Shown: positions 36,961 through 46,428, counted from the stretch's first letter. The stretch: DNA of 60,778 nucleotides from an uncultured Balneola sp. (GCA_913058495.1 CAJXQC010000001.1:1-60778); one strand, 5' to 3'. Notes: a model not told the origin generated them from the letters alone. A program made the numbers and translations.

Positions 36961-37173
36961 ATGCATGATTTTCAATTTTTTGGAGGTGGCTGGATGATGT
37001 TTATCTGGTGGTTTTTACTCATTGCTTTGGTCATTGTTTTACTAAGGCCGTTATTCAAAACAAATCAACAAGAATCTGAAAGCGAAACGCCCCTTGAGAT
37101 CCTTAAGCGAAGATATGCAAATGGGGAAATTGATCAAGAAGAATTCGAGAAGAGGAAAAAGGATCTGATGTGA
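36961..37173 (+). CDS. Small SHOCT-domain membrane protein
   Basis: A 70-residue protein: an N-terminal GGGWMMFIWWFLL with one transmembrane helix (about 10-30), then a C-terminal SHOCT motif (PLEILKRRYANGEIDQEEFEKRK, about 43-65). Such helix-plus-SHOCT proteins are common next to copper-resistance genes; their role is unknown. It lies between the Met-rich protein and the multicopper oxidase, so it is probably part of the same unit. Confidence 0.8.
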   Translation: MHDFQFFGGGWMMFIWWFLLIALVIVLLRPLFKTNQQESESETPLEILKRRYANGEIDQEEFEKRKKDLM

Positions 37174-37212
37174 TCAAGTATTCAATAATACAATCATTAT
37201 AGTTTCAAATTT

Positions 37213-38679
37213 ATGAAAAGAAAACAATTTTTACACAGAGTAGGTCTTGGAACGGGTGCATTAGCCCTATCACCTTGGTTAACATCCTGCCTAACTTTTT
37301 CTGACGATGAGTTGCAGGGTTCTTTTAGAAACAGATTGCCTTTTCCGGGTCAAATAACCGATCCTTCGTTTAATTTATCTGCCTCTTCTGCAGAAATAGA
37401 GATACCAGAATCGTTAAGTCTGGCTGCTTTTCAATTTAATAATTCAGTTCCCGGTCCAACAATTCGCCATGTAAAGGGGCAGGAACTTAACATCCAGTTT
37501 ACTAATAATATAGGTCAGGAAAGCATTATTCACTGGCATGGACTCATTGTTCCCCCCGAAATGGATGGACATCCCAAAGATGCAATATCAGGAGGAGCCT
37601 ATGATTATGAATTCAGCCTGAATCAAAGAGCCGGCACCTATTGGTATCACCCTCATCCTCACAGAATAACTGGAGAACAGGTTTATCGCGGGTTAGCAGG
37701 TTTTTTTATTATTGAAGATGACGAAGAAAAAGCACTCAACTTACCGAGTGGTAACTACGAGATACCGCTCGTTATTCAGGATCGGAGAGTAAGTGACTCT
37801 GGGCAGATTATTTATAACCCGTCTATGCCCGAACGGATGATGACTGGGTTTTTGGGAGATACGATCTTAGTTAACGGAGCGCCATCTCCTTACCATGAAG
37901 TTGAGCCTGGTGTGTATCGCTTGAGAGTATTAAATGGCTCAAATGCCCGGATTTATAATGTAGCGTTTCAAGATGATCTTTCCTTTATGGTCATTGGCAC
38001 CGATGGAGGCCTTCTACCGGAAGCTATTGAGACCAATGAATTATTAATGGCCCCAGGGGAAAGAGCAGACATACTGGTAGACTTCTCTGGATTGAAGAAA
38101 AATAGTATTCACCTTATCAGTAAACCATTTGATGTGCCTTCCGGCGGCGGTATGATGGGAATGCAAAACATGATGGGGAGCTCCGGCCCCGAACAAGGCA
38201 CTGGTTTTGATCTTATGGAATTCAGGATTGATGGAGAATCTAAGCAAGAATCAGTGGACCTTCCCGGTCAGCTGTCTGAATCGACCTTTCCTGAAGCTTC
38301 ATCTGCTGATCGTACCCGCCCCATTCGGTTGGACATGCAAATGATGAACGGCCATACCATTAATGGGCGTCAGTTTGAGATGGAGCGAGTCGATGAACGT
38401 GTAGAGCAAGGAAGTACTGAAATTTGGGAGTTTATCAATAACTCAAACGTACCTCACCCCATGCACGTGCATGCCGTTCAGTTTAAAGTTCTTGATAGAA
38501 GTGGAAACAGAGGATTAACGCCTACCGAAACAGGTTGGAAGGACACGGTACTTGTCATGCCCGGCGAGACTGTTAGGGTCATCATGAGTTTCAATGCGCC
38601 AAAAGGCCTGTACGTTTTTCACTGCCATAACCTGGAGCACGAAGACAACGGCATGATGGCTAACCTGGAGATTATATAA
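37213..38679 (+). CDS. Multicopper oxidase (CueO/CotA-like), lipoprotein-type signal
   Basis: Probably oxidises Cu(I) to less toxic Cu(II) in the periplasm. The 488-residue, three-cupredoxin protein has all four copper motifs: HWHG (107-109), WYHPHPH (146-150), HPMHVH, and HCHNLEHEDNGMM with the type-1 Cys471. The N-terminus MKRKQFLHRVGLG is a KR variant of the Tat motif and is followed by SPWLTSC (Cys26), a lipobox, so it may be a Tat-exported lipoprotein. A Met-rich loop (GGGMMGMQNMMGSSG, about 310-325) resembles the Cu(I)-binding insert of CueO. Confidence 0.92.
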   Translation: MKRKQFLHRVGLGTGALALSPWLTSCLTFSDDELQGSFRNRLPFPGQITDPSFNLSASSAEIEIPESLSLAAFQFNNSVPGPTIRHVKGQELNIQFTNNIGQESIIHWHGLIVPPEMDGHPKDAISGGAYDYEFSLNQRAGTYWYHPHPHRITGEQVYRGLAGFFIIEDDEEKALNLPSGNYEIPLVIQDRRVSDSGQIIYNPSMPERMMTGFLGDTILVNGAPSPYHEVEPGVYRLRVLNGSNARIYNVAFQDDLSFMVIGTDGGLLPEAIETNELLMAPGERADILVDFSGLKKNSIHLISKPFDVPSGGGMMGMQNMMGSSGPEQGTGFDLMEFRIDGESKQESVDLPGQLSESTFPEASSADRTRPIRLDMQMMNGHTINGRQFEMERVDERVEQGSTEIWEFINNSNVPHPMHVHAVQFKVLDRSGNRGLTPTETGWKDTVLVMPGETVRVIMSFNAPKGLYVFHCHNLEHEDNGMMANLEII

Positions 38680-38739
38680 CCTTTTGGACACAACAATTAA
38701 TTTCTGAACTCAATTATTTAAAACTTTGGATAACTAATT

Positions 38740-39813
38740 ATGGAATCTTTACTAACTCCTGAATGGGCTCCCAACATTCACCCACTGATCGTTCATTTTC
38801 CTATTGCGCTATTAGTGACGGCTGCATTGGCTAATTTTGTATCTCTTTTTTTTCAAGAAAAATGGTGGGATGAAACAAAGAGTACTATCCTTTATGTAGC
38901 AGGAGCACTTTTCGCCGGTGTCACCTATTACAGTGGCACCATTGCTGCAGATACGGTTTTTCTACCGGCTGAAGCACAATCGGTACTAAGTGAGCATTCT
39001 GACTGGGCGGAGTATCTTCTATGGTTCTTTGTAATATATGCTCTATTGAGAATCGCCTTTCATTGGTTTGATCTTTTTGAAAAGAAAGCCTTTAGAATCA
39101 TTGCATTCATTACAGTACTTCCGGGATTATTTATGGTTTTTGAAACCGCGGAGTATGGCGGTAAAATGGTATATGGATATGGAGCCGGAACCGGTCAACT
39201 ATTACAACAAGAAGAACCAGCTACATCTGAAGGCACCGACAGTACTGCAACGGTTCCATCCTCTTTTATCACTAAAGAAAATGGAGACTGGACCTGGGAG
39301 ATCAACTCAAATTCAGTAAGTGACCTAATCACTAACTTTCACTGGGTGAACGGTTCTTTACAGGCATTAAAGCCAACTATCACTTCAAGTGGTAATCCGT
39401 TATTACAGCTTCAAGCTTCCGGGCAAGCGAATCTATTTGTTACCCATCAATCATACCAAAACATACAAGTTGATTACTACCTCAATCTGGATGATTTAGA
39501 TGGAGAAATAGAACTCATTCATCACCTGCAGGATGCCGATAACTATGATTTTGTTTCACTGAATTCGGATGGGATTATTCGTCAAGGCAGAATCCAGAAC
39601 GGGGAAACAACCATTTTCGAAGAAGGCACCTATGAAACCGAGGGTCTGTTATTTCTACGTGTAGTGGCAGATGAAACGCACTTTCGCGGATATATTAACA
39701 GAGAGATGAAAGTGCACGGCCACGGAGATGCTCCGAAAAGCGGAAGCGTAGGGCTAAAATTACAAGGCCAGGGATCAGTACTCGTATCTAAAATTGAAAT
39801 GACGCAACTCTAA
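38740..39813 (+). CDS. DUF2231-type membrane protein with C-terminal beta-sandwich domain
   Basis: The 357-residue protein opens with NIHPLIVHFPIALLVTAAL, the hallmark of DUF2231, within about four transmembrane helices (to about residue 140). After a low-complexity linker (about 150-172) comes a periplasmic domain of about 185 residues (WTWEINSNSVSDLITNFHWV, YYLNLDDLDGEIELIHHL, GSVGLKLQGQGSVLVSKIEM) that looks like a LamG/concanavalin-type sandwich. DUF2231 proteins often sit near metal- and heme-related genes with unknown roles. The HPLIVHF histidines could bind heme or copper. Confidence 0.7.
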   Translation: MESLLTPEWAPNIHPLIVHFPIALLVTAALANFVSLFFQEKWWDETKSTILYVAGALFAGVTYYSGTIAADTVFLPAEAQSVLSEHSDWAEYLLWFFVIYALLRIAFHWFDLFEKKAFRIIAFITVLPGLFMVFETAEYGGKMVYGYGAGTGQLLQQEEPATSEGTDSTATVPSSFITKENGDWTWEINSNSVSDLITNFHWVNGSLQALKPTITSSGNPLLQLQASGQANLFVTHQSYQNIQVDYYLNLDDLDGEIELIHHLQDADNYDFVSLNSDGIIRQGRIQNGETTIFEEGTYETEGLLFLRVVADETHFRGYINREMKVHGHGDAPKSGSVGLKLQGQGSVLVSKIEMTQL

Positions 39814-39825
39814 AAAACTATACCT

Positions 39826-40263
39826 ATGAAACCATTTATAAAAATATTCGCACTTCTTGTGTTTTTATCAGGAACCGTGATGGCTCAAACAAACCAAAAA
39901 GAAACCAAGGTTTTAGAAGCACTTGACAACTTTAAAACCGCCATTGTTGACAACGATTCTGATGCCGCATCAAATGTAATGGCTGATGATGTCTTGATAC
40001 TGGAAGGCAGCGGAATGGAAACGAAGAAAGAATATCTTTCCCATCACTTTCACTCTGATGGTAAATTTTTGAGTGCCATGGATCGTGAGATACTAACTCA
40101 AAAAATCAGCATTGAAGGAAATACAGCATGGGTCAGCACGGTTAGTTCCATGAAAGGAACGTATTCCGAAAGAGAAATAGACCTGACCTCTCTCGAACTT
40201 GCTGTATTAAAAAAAGAGGGTTCGGATTGGAAAATTACCGCTATTCACTGGTCATCCCGATAA
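39826..40263 (+). CDS. Exported SnoaL/DUF4440-like (NTF2-fold) protein
   Basis: A 145-residue protein with signal peptide (IFALLVFLSGTVMAQ) and an NTF2-fold pattern: LEALDNFKTAIVDND, ADDVLILEGSGMETKKEYLSHHF, then WVSTVSSMKGTYS and the terminal WKITAIHWSS. DUF4440 proteins are small alpha/beta barrels of varied, mostly unknown function. It is 12 bases after the DUF2231 gene and 32 before the copper ATPase, so it is probably co-transcribed with them. A HHFHS histidine cluster could contact metal. Confidence 0.78.
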   Translation: MKPFIKIFALLVFLSGTVMAQTNQKETKVLEALDNFKTAIVDNDSDAASNVMADDVLILEGSGMETKKEYLSHHFHSDGKFLSAMDREILTQKISIEGNTAWVSTVSSMKGTYSEREIDLTSLELAVLKKEGSDWKITAIHWSSR

Positions 40264-40295
40264 GCAACAAACGATTTAACTAAACAGAGCAGAAT

Positions 40296-42329
40296 ATGAA
40301 CCACGAACATCACAATCACGAAGACCATAACCACGATAAGGAACACAATCAGGATCACGGTGACCATGAAGGTCATTCTCATCACGAGCATCACAAAATG
40401 ATGGTTCAGGACTTTAAATTTCGATTTTGGTGGGTGCTTGCACTCACGATTCCGATCATGGCCCTATCACCTATGATCCAGGATTTTCTGGGTGTGGACT
40501 GGCGATTCACCGGTGACAGCTGGATTTTAGCTGCGTTATCAACCGTCGTTTACTTCTTTGGCGGATGGCCATTTCTCACCGGTCTGATTGATGAGCTCAA
40601 GAAAAAGCAGCCGGGGATGATGACGCTCATCGGCCTTGCTATTTCTATCGCCTATCTCTATAGCACGGCTGTTGTCTTTGGCTTTGAAGGCGACCTGCTC
40701 TACTGGGAGCTTTCAACTCTGGTCGGAATCATGCTGCTGGGGCATTGGATAGAAATGCGGTCTGTGATGAGTGCCTCTTCAGCCCTGGAAGAACTGGCAG
40801 CACTGATACCGGGTGAAGCCCATCGCGTGAATGAAGATGGGTCTACAGAAGACGTTCCTGTGGAAGAATTACAACAGGGCGACAAAGTCCTCATCAAGCC
40901 GGGAGAAAAAATTCCGGCAGATGGAATTGTGGTTAAAGGTGAGTCCAGCGTGAATGAAGCCATGCTTACCGGAGAATCCAAGCCGGTTAGTAAACAAAAA
41001 GATGATGAGGTAATTGGCGGTTCTGTAAATGAAAAAGGTTCTCTTACTATACAAATTTCTAAAACCGGGGATGATTCATTTTTATCTCAGGTTATTAGCC
41101 TGGTAAGAGAAGCACAGGAAAGTAAGTCTCGTACACAGGATTTAGCCAATCGGGCTGCTTTTTGGCTGACCATTGTTGCCATTACAGCCGGCCTGATAAC
41201 CTTTGGAGCCTGGATCTTTTTTACTGGACAAAGCTTTGACTTTGCGATGAACCGAACCGTAGCGGTCATGGTAATCACTTGTCCGCACGCTTTGGGTCTT
41301 GCCATTCCTTTGGTGGTTTCCCGATCAACCAGTATTGCTGCGACCAATGGATTTCTTATACGCAATCGCTCTGCTTTTGAGCAAGCAAGAAACTTGGATT
41401 CCATCATCTTCGATAAAACCGGTACGCTGACCGAAGGAACATTCACTGTAACCAATATTCTGAATTTTGGGGATGATCACTCCGATGAAGAGATACTCAA
41501 ATATGCAGCTTCACTTGAGAAAAACTCTGAACATCCACTTGCAAAAGGAATCCTCGAAAAAGCCGACGAAACCTGGGAGCCGGATGAGTTTAACTCCATT
41601 ACCGGAAAGGGAATTGAAGGCAAGGTAAATGGAAAGTCGGTGAAAGTAGTAAGCCCCGGATATATTCGGGAGCAGGAAATGGAATACCCAACAGCTGAAG
41701 TTGAAAAGGTATCATCCCAGGGAAAAACGGTGGTTTTTGTGATCATCGAAGATCAATTGACCGGAGCGATTGCTTTGGGGGATCAAATCCGAGAGTCGTC
41801 TAAGAATGCGATTGATGCGCTGCACAAAATGGGGATTGAGTGCATCATGCTGACGGGCGACAATCAACAAACGGCCGATTACGTGGCCGGGGAATTAGGC
41901 ATTGATCAGGTGTTTGCTGAAGTGCTACCGGATGAAAAAGCCGATAAGGTGAAGGAGGTTCAGGGCCAAGGAAAACTTGTGGCCATGACTGGAGACGGCG
42001 TCAACGATGCGCCCGCACTTGCACAGGCTGATGTAGGCATTGCTATCGGGGCCGGTTCTGATGTAGCAGTTGAAACCGGTGATATCGTACTGGTAAAAGA
42101 TAACCCTGAAGATGTCACTGCTCTCATCAAACTTTCCAAATCTACTTATCGCAAAATGGTTCAAAACCTGTGGTGGGCTTCCGGATATAATATCGGAGCC
42201 ATTCCCCTTGCCGCAGGTGTCCTGTTTGCCTGGGGCATTATATTAAGTCCTGCAGTGGGAGCCATACTGATGTCGCTAAGTACTGTTATTGTAGCTATCA
42301 ATGCACGGTTCTTGAAGCTCGAAAATTGA
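40296..42329 (+). CDS. copB: CopB-type P1B-3 copper/silver-exporting ATPase
   Basis: An ATP-driven inner-membrane metal exporter. The 677-residue protein begins with a His-rich cytoplasmic tail (about 19 His in residues 1-33) and has no HMA domain. It has eight transmembrane helices, the TM6 motif CPH (329-331, VITCPHALGLAIPL), the actuator TGES, the phosphorylation Asp373 in DKTGTLTEG, and TGDGVNDAPALAQADVGIAIG. The CPH motif defines the P1B-3 group, linked to Cu(II)/Cu(I) or Ag(I). It is the last strongly copper-specific gene of the first module. Confidence 0.93.
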   Translation: MNHEHHNHEDHNHDKEHNQDHGDHEGHSHHEHHKMMVQDFKFRFWWVLALTIPIMALSPMIQDFLGVDWRFTGDSWILAALSTVVYFFGGWPFLTGLIDELKKKQPGMMTLIGLAISIAYLYSTAVVFGFEGDLLYWELSTLVGIMLLGHWIEMRSVMSASSALEELAALIPGEAHRVNEDGSTEDVPVEELQQGDKVLIKPGEKIPADGIVVKGESSVNEAMLTGESKPVSKQKDDEVIGGSVNEKGSLTIQISKTGDDSFLSQVISLVREAQESKSRTQDLANRAAFWLTIVAITAGLITFGAWIFFTGQSFDFAMNRTVAVMVITCPHALGLAIPLVVSRSTSIAATNGFLIRNRSAFEQARNLDSIIFDKTGTLTEGTFTVTNILNFGDDHSDEEILKYAASLEKNSEHPLAKGILEKADETWEPDEFNSITGKGIEGKVNGKSVKVVSPGYIREQEMEYPTAEVEKVSSQGKTVVFVIIEDQLTGAIALGDQIRESSKNAIDALHKMGIECIMLTGDNQQTADYVAGELGIDQVFAEVLPDEKADKVKEVQGQGKLVAMTGDGVNDAPALAQADVGIAIGAGSDVAVETGDIVLVKDNPEDVTALIKLSKSTYRKMVQNLWWASGYNIGAIPLAAGVLFAWGIILSPAVGAILMSLSTVIVAINARFLKLEN

Positions 42330-42444
42330 AGGATGTAAAATGGAAACTAAGTTTATCAAAAGATGGGTTTAAAACTGCGAATCTAACTACAATATTTTCA
42401 AATTACTGAATAGTACATAAAACCAATAGAATAGAGGAGATACT

Positions 42445-42726
42445 ATGGGAAAACTAAACACCAAGAAATTAGGAATAGCGGTTGGCGCAACAGGCGTGAT
42501 TCTATACCTGGGCTGTGCCTTGTTGATGATTGTGCTTGGCCAGCAAGGAACTATTTCCTTTTTTAACGCCCTCTTGCACGGATTTGATACGTCATCAATC
42601 ATTCGAATGGACATTCCTTTGTGGGAATCACTACTTGGAATTATTCTGACCTTTATTATAGGCTGGATAACAGGGGCAATAGTCGCTGCCACGTATAATT
42701 ATAGTCTTAACGATTCTGATAATTGA
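42445..42726 (+). CDS. DUF5676-like small membrane protein
   Basis: A 93-residue protein with two hydrophobic helices (about 10-31 and 60-83) separated by FFNALLHGFDTSSIIRMDIP, closely matching my memory of DUF5676 membrane proteins. These are frequent in copper and mercury resistance clusters but have no known activity. A GAGGAG ribosome-binding site precedes the ATG. Its stop overlaps the TTG start of the next gene. Confidence 0.75.
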   Translation: MGKLNTKKLGIAVGATGVILYLGCALLMIVLGQQGTISFFNALLHGFDTSSIIRMDIPLWESLLGIILTFIIGWITGAIVAATYNYSLNDSDN

Positions 42727-43145
42727 ACGTGATTAGTGAGCCTGTTAAAAAAGTAATTTTTTGGGCTTTTATCCTTAATACCATTTGGGAGTTTGTTCAA
42801 TGTGGCTTTCTATATGGCATGTGGGACTGGCCTTTTCTCAAGGCTACCGTTTGGATGTGGGGAGCTGTTTTAGGGGATATCATCATTGTATTAGGGCTTT
42901 GGAGAGCCACCTCAATGCTGACTTCATCCGTGCATCTGGAACCTCATCTTGGTCGCAAAGGATATTTTGTGCTTTTCGGCTTGAGCTTTGCAGCAAGTAT
43001 TTTTCTTGAATGGGCTGCCATTTTTCTTAACCTGTGGGAATATACTTCTGCGATGCCTGTGCTAAATATTTTTTCTTATGAGGTTGGCTTATCGCCGATT
43101 GTTCAAATTACGGTTCTTCCCGCTCTGAGCATTTACCTTGCTTAA
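42723..43145 (+). CDS. Four-helix membrane protein of unknown function
   Basis: A 140-residue, very hydrophobic protein with about four transmembrane segments and many Trp residues (FWAFILNTIWEFVQCGFLYG, WDWPFLKATVWMWGAVLGD, ILFLEWAAIFLNLW-like stretch near 100). It starts at TTG 42723, overlapping the DUF5676 gene by four bases, and overlaps the next exported leader-type gene by eight, so the three are translationally coupled. A GTG at 42729 is an alternative start. I do not recognise the family. Confidence 0.65.
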   Translation: MNVISEPVKKVIFWAFILNTIWEFVQCGFLYGMWDWPFLKATVWMWGAVLGDIIIVLGLWRATSMLTSSVHLEPHLGRKGYFVLFGLSFAASIFLEWAAIFLNLWEYTSAMPVLNIFSYEVGLSPIVQITVLPALSIYLA

Positions 43146-43602
43146 AAAAATCCACAAAACAAAGATTTATAAAATCTCAGCCCGACTTCTGCTGATCATA
43201 TTTGCTATGCATGTGTTAAGTGTGCATAGTCTGGCAGAGTCATTGGTGTATTGTTTTGAAGATAATGGCGATGTAAATGTTGAATCAAAGGCAGAGCTTG
43301 GACTATTCTTCAATAGTGAGGCTGAAGTTCACGAAAATGATGGTCATGATCACGAACAAGAAACCATATTTCACCAAGATGGTGATCACCACAGAGATGT
43401 TCCTATTTCGTTACTCTGTGCCAAAGAAGACAAGCTGAATCGCTTTGACCAACAAAAGACAGTTGCTGATCTTAAACGAGCTGTTTTTCAAAAAAGTGAG
43501 ATCACTCCGGCCTCCCGTTCCCTTCAGCAAACTATTTTCTTACCGCCGGTTATAGAAAATTCTATCACCACCAATCTACAGACCGTAGTACTTCTGAATT
43601 AG
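43138..43602 (+). CDS. Exported leader-type protein 2 preceding the Czc-type module
   Basis: A 154-residue protein from a TTG start inside the previous gene. It has a signal segment (about 14-32, ARLLLIIFAMHVLSVHSLA), then VYCFEDNGDVNVE, a His/Asp-rich stretch (VHENDGHDHEQETIFHQDGDHH, about 60-81) that looks metal-binding, then SLLCAKED. The C-terminal tail is LPPVIENSITTNLQTVVLLN with two prolines at 136-137, 17 residues before the stop. It has the same position and layout as the genes at 28440 and 54519: directly upstream of an RND operon, followed by a hairpin. Confidence 0.65.
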   Translation: MLKKIHKTKIYKISARLLLIIFAMHVLSVHSLAESLVYCFEDNGDVNVESKAELGLFFNSEAEVHENDGHDHEQETIFHQDGDHHRDVPISLLCAKEDKLNRFDQQKTVADLKRAVFQKSEITPASRSLQQTIFLPPVIENSITTNLQTVVLLN

Positions 43603-43634
43603 GCCATACAGCCCCTCCTATACCTAATTCACAT

Positions 43635-43687
43635 TGAGAATGCCCTTCATACTTCACAGGATCATAGTATCCCGTGCGCATTTCTCA
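43635..43687 (+). promoter_or_regulatory. Long leader hairpin before the second RND operon
   Basis: TGAGAATGC (43635-43643) pairs with GCATTTCTCA (43678-43687) with one bulged base. Inside it, CAC-A-GGAT (43655-43662) pairs with ATCC-C-GTG (43669-43676) around the loop CATAGT. The structure begins 32 bases after the exported leader-type gene stops and ends 33 bases before the channel gene. No T-run follows, so it is more likely a translational or processing element than a terminator. Confidence 0.5.
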
Positions 43688-43720
43688 TCAATCTACAACA
43701 GCTAAAAGGCTGAATACTAC

Positions 43721-45091
43721 ATGTCAAAATTTATCAAAACGATGCTGCTCATCGGCACGCTCGTGCTTGCTGCCGGTTGCGCCAGCGAACGAACGGTACT
43801 TCAAACACCATCTGAAAGCACGCTTATAGAACATGAATCCGAGGACTATTCTTCTCAGATTCTAAACAGAAATTTAAACTCTTCGGCCAATTCGATTACT
43901 ATTGGCGACACGCTGAGCTATCGAACGGCACTGGCTAAAACGCTCCTCGAAAACCCCGGTCTGCAAAGTTATGCCTGGCAAGTTCGGGTTAAGGAAGCCG
44001 AGCGCATTCAAGCTGCTTTGTTGCCCAATCCGGAACTGGAAGCCGAAATGGAAAACTTTGGAGGAACCGGCCCTTTTGAAGGCTATGATTCCAGGGAAAC
44101 CACAATAAGGCTCAGCCAAAAAGTTCTCTTAGGGGCTGATCGGATGAAACGGAAACGACTGGCCGGTTTAAGCACTGAGCTCGCCGGGTGGGATTACGAA
44201 ACCCAGCGTTTAAATACGCTCACCGGACTCACACAAGCTTATACGTCCGCTTTGGAAGCCCAACTGCAATGGGAACAACAAAAAGAGTTATTAGATGTTG
44301 CCCGACAATTTTATGAAAGCGTGTCGGCGCAAGTCGAAGCCGGGAAAGTTTCAAAACTGGAGCAGACCAAAGCCCAAGTGGAACTCTCTCGTGCACGCAT
44401 AGATCTGGAAAACAGGCGCAATTCGATGCAATCCGCTTTTACCACACTGGCCTCATTTTGGGGAAGTGATCAGGTATCATTCTCAGTATTGTCAGGAGAG
44501 TTAGGGATGCCGGATTCTATTCCAGACTACCAATACGTGGCCGAATTTATAGAGCAAAACCCGGATGTAGCTCGCTGGACTACCGAGATTCAGCAACGGG
44601 AAGCTTCCCTTTCGTATGAGCGATCCAAAGCCATTCCTGATATAAAAATCAGCGGCGGGTATCTCTGGATGGAAGATCTTGGAGCTGAAGCTGCTTTGGT
44701 TGGTGTTTCTATCCCTCTTCCATTTTTTGATCGCAACCAAGGGAATGTAAAGGCGGCTCGTTATGAGCTCAACCTTGCGGAAACGGTGCGGGAGTCTGCC
44801 AGGATTGAGGTGCAAAAAGCCCTTCAAAATAGCTATAACAAGTTACAAGCTGCTTTATATGAGGCCGAACAACTTCAAGCTGAAGTCTTGCCCGGAGCCC
44901 AAACGGCTTATAAAGCTGCCCAAGCCGGCTACCGGCAGGGCAAGTTTGATTTTCTGGAAGTACTGGATGCCCAGCGAACTTTATTTACCAGCCGGACCCG
45001 CTACGTACAAGCGCTGGCTGAACTGAACCGTGCCATCGCACAAGTTGAGCGACTAATCGGCACGCCTTTGAATGAAATTTCTACCAACTAA
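43721..45091 (+). CDS. TolC-family outer-membrane lipoprotein channel (CzcC-like)
   Basis: The 456-residue protein has a lipoprotein signal (MLLIGTLVLAAGC, acylated Cys about 19) and the TolC/OEP repeats: RTALAKTLLENPGLQSYAW, RVKEAERIQAALLPNPELE, and later VGVSIPLPFFDRNQGNV with TAYKAAQAGYRQGKFDFLEV. It is the outer-membrane duct of the second efflux module. Gene order channel-adaptor-pump is the classic czcCBA arrangement. It overlaps the longest possible adaptor reading frame, but the preferred adaptor start is 13 bases downstream. Confidence 0.9.
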   Translation: MSKFIKTMLLIGTLVLAAGCASERTVLQTPSESTLIEHESEDYSSQILNRNLNSSANSITIGDTLSYRTALAKTLLENPGLQSYAWQVRVKEAERIQAALLPNPELEAEMENFGGTGPFEGYDSRETTIRLSQKVLLGADRMKRKRLAGLSTELAGWDYETQRLNTLTGLTQAYTSALEAQLQWEQQKELLDVARQFYESVSAQVEAGKVSKLEQTKAQVELSRARIDLENRRNSMQSAFTTLASFWGSDQVSFSVLSGELGMPDSIPDYQYVAEFIEQNPDVARWTTEIQQREASLSYERSKAIPDIKISGGYLWMEDLGAEAALVGVSIPLPFFDRNQGNVKAARYELNLAETVRESARIEVQKALQNSYNKLQAALYEAEQLQAEVLPGAQTAYKAAQAGYRQGKFDFLEVLDAQRTLFTSRTRYVQALAELNRAIAQVERLIGTPLNEISTN

Positions 45092-45104
45092 TTATTTGAA
45101 CCCC

Positions 45105-46385
45105 ATGAAACAGAGACTAAAAACAATGAAGATCATTAACGTATTACTTCCGGTGTGGATGTTGCTTTTGAGTGGAGTCGTTATAAGCGGCTGTAGTTCT
45201 CAAAATGAATCCACTCCTCAAACAGAAAACCATGCCACTGCTGATGAACACGGTAGTGAAGAAACACAACATACAGAGGAAGAAGGTGAACATTCGGAGG
45301 AAGAGAGTGAAGGACCCGGTGAAGTTCACCTTTCTGAAGAGCAAATGGCTTCCCTCAATATAAATGTAGATACCCTGAAAGCCGGAAGTGCAAGCTCCGT
45401 AATTCAACGGCCTGCCAGTGTGATGTACGATATGGATCGCATTGCAAAAGTGGGTCCGCGTATTGAGGCCAAAGTGGTTAAAGTGCTTAAAGATTTGGGG
45501 GATTACGTGGAAGAAGGCGAGCCCATTGCACAAATGAGCAGCGTTGGACTTGGCAAGATCAAAGCCAATTACATTCGTCTCAGAGCGGCCATGAAGAAGG
45601 AGGAAGCCCACTTTAAGCGTGAGCAAAATTTGTATGAACAGGATATCTCCAGTCAGGCTGAGCTGTTGCAGGCCGAATTGGAATATGAACAAGCGAAAGC
45701 AGAGCTTGATGCCGCCTCTGAAGCGTTGCGTTTATACGGATTATCCCATAATGATATCCAAAATATTAAGGCCGGAAGTGAGATTCCGCTTTCTTATTTC
45801 TACCTGAGCAGTCCCTTGAGTGGTACCATTCAGGAGCGAGACCTTTCTCCCGGACAGACTATAAGCCCCAGTGAAACGCCGGTTCATGTAGCCGACTTGT
45901 CTAAGGTTTGGGTGATGATAGACGGATATGAGCAAGATATTCGCTATCTGGAAACCGGACAGGGTGTTGAGCTTTCCATACGAAGCACTCCTGGAACCAC
46001 CTTTGAGGGAACGACCGACTGGATCTCGTACGAGCTGGAAAAAGAAACCCGAACCATGCCCGTACGTGCGCTTTTTGATAATCCTGAGGGACAGCTCCGT
46101 GCCGGTATGTTTGGTACCGCTCGCATCTACACCAATTCAAAGGAAACCGCTGCGCTCATTCCGGTGGGTGCTGTTCAGCAAATCGAAGGCACCGACCGTG
46201 TTTTTGTGCCTGGTGAAGAGCCCGGAAGTTTTCGTCCGGTAGCCGTAACCCTTGGAAATGAACGAGATGGTTTCGTGGAAGTGCTTTCCGGTTTAACACC
46301 TGGACAAGCAGCCGTAGTTTCCGGGGCTTTTGACCTGAAATCAGCTCTTACCGCCGCAACCCGGAGTGCAGATCATGGCCACTAA
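45105..46385 (+). CDS. czcB: CzcB-type periplasmic adaptor lipoprotein
   Basis: Membrane-fusion protein of the second module. From the ATG at 45105 it has 426 residues: a lipoprotein signal ending LLSGVVISGC, a His/Glu-rich mature N-terminus (TADEHGSEETQHTEEEGEHS) suited to divalent metals, the barrel-sandwich halves (GPRIEAKVVKVLKDLGDYVE, SSPLSGTIQERDLSPGQ), a helical hairpin (about 150-200) and the membrane-proximal domain. It lacks the heavy-metal and DUF3347 domains of the first adaptor, fitting a Czc-type (Zn/Co/Cd) role. An ATG at 45126 is also possible. Confidence 0.87.
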   Translation: MKQRLKTMKIINVLLPVWMLLLSGVVISGCSSQNESTPQTENHATADEHGSEETQHTEEEGEHSEEESEGPGEVHLSEEQMASLNINVDTLKAGSASSVIQRPASVMYDMDRIAKVGPRIEAKVVKVLKDLGDYVEEGEPIAQMSSVGLGKIKANYIRLRAAMKKEEAHFKREQNLYEQDISSQAELLQAELEYEQAKAELDAASEALRLYGLSHNDIQNIKAGSEIPLSYFYLSSPLSGTIQERDLSPGQTISPSETPVHVADLSKVWVMIDGYEQDIRYLETGQGVELSIRSTPGTTFEGTTDWISYELEKETRTMPVRALFDNPEGQLRAGMFGTARIYTNSKETAALIPVGAVQQIEGTDRVFVPGEEPGSFRPVAVTLGNERDGFVEVLSGLTPGQAAVVSGAFDLKSALTAATRSADHGH

Positions 46386-46428
46386 TGCAGATCGGATCAA
46401 CAAAATTATCACCCTGAATATTTGACTT

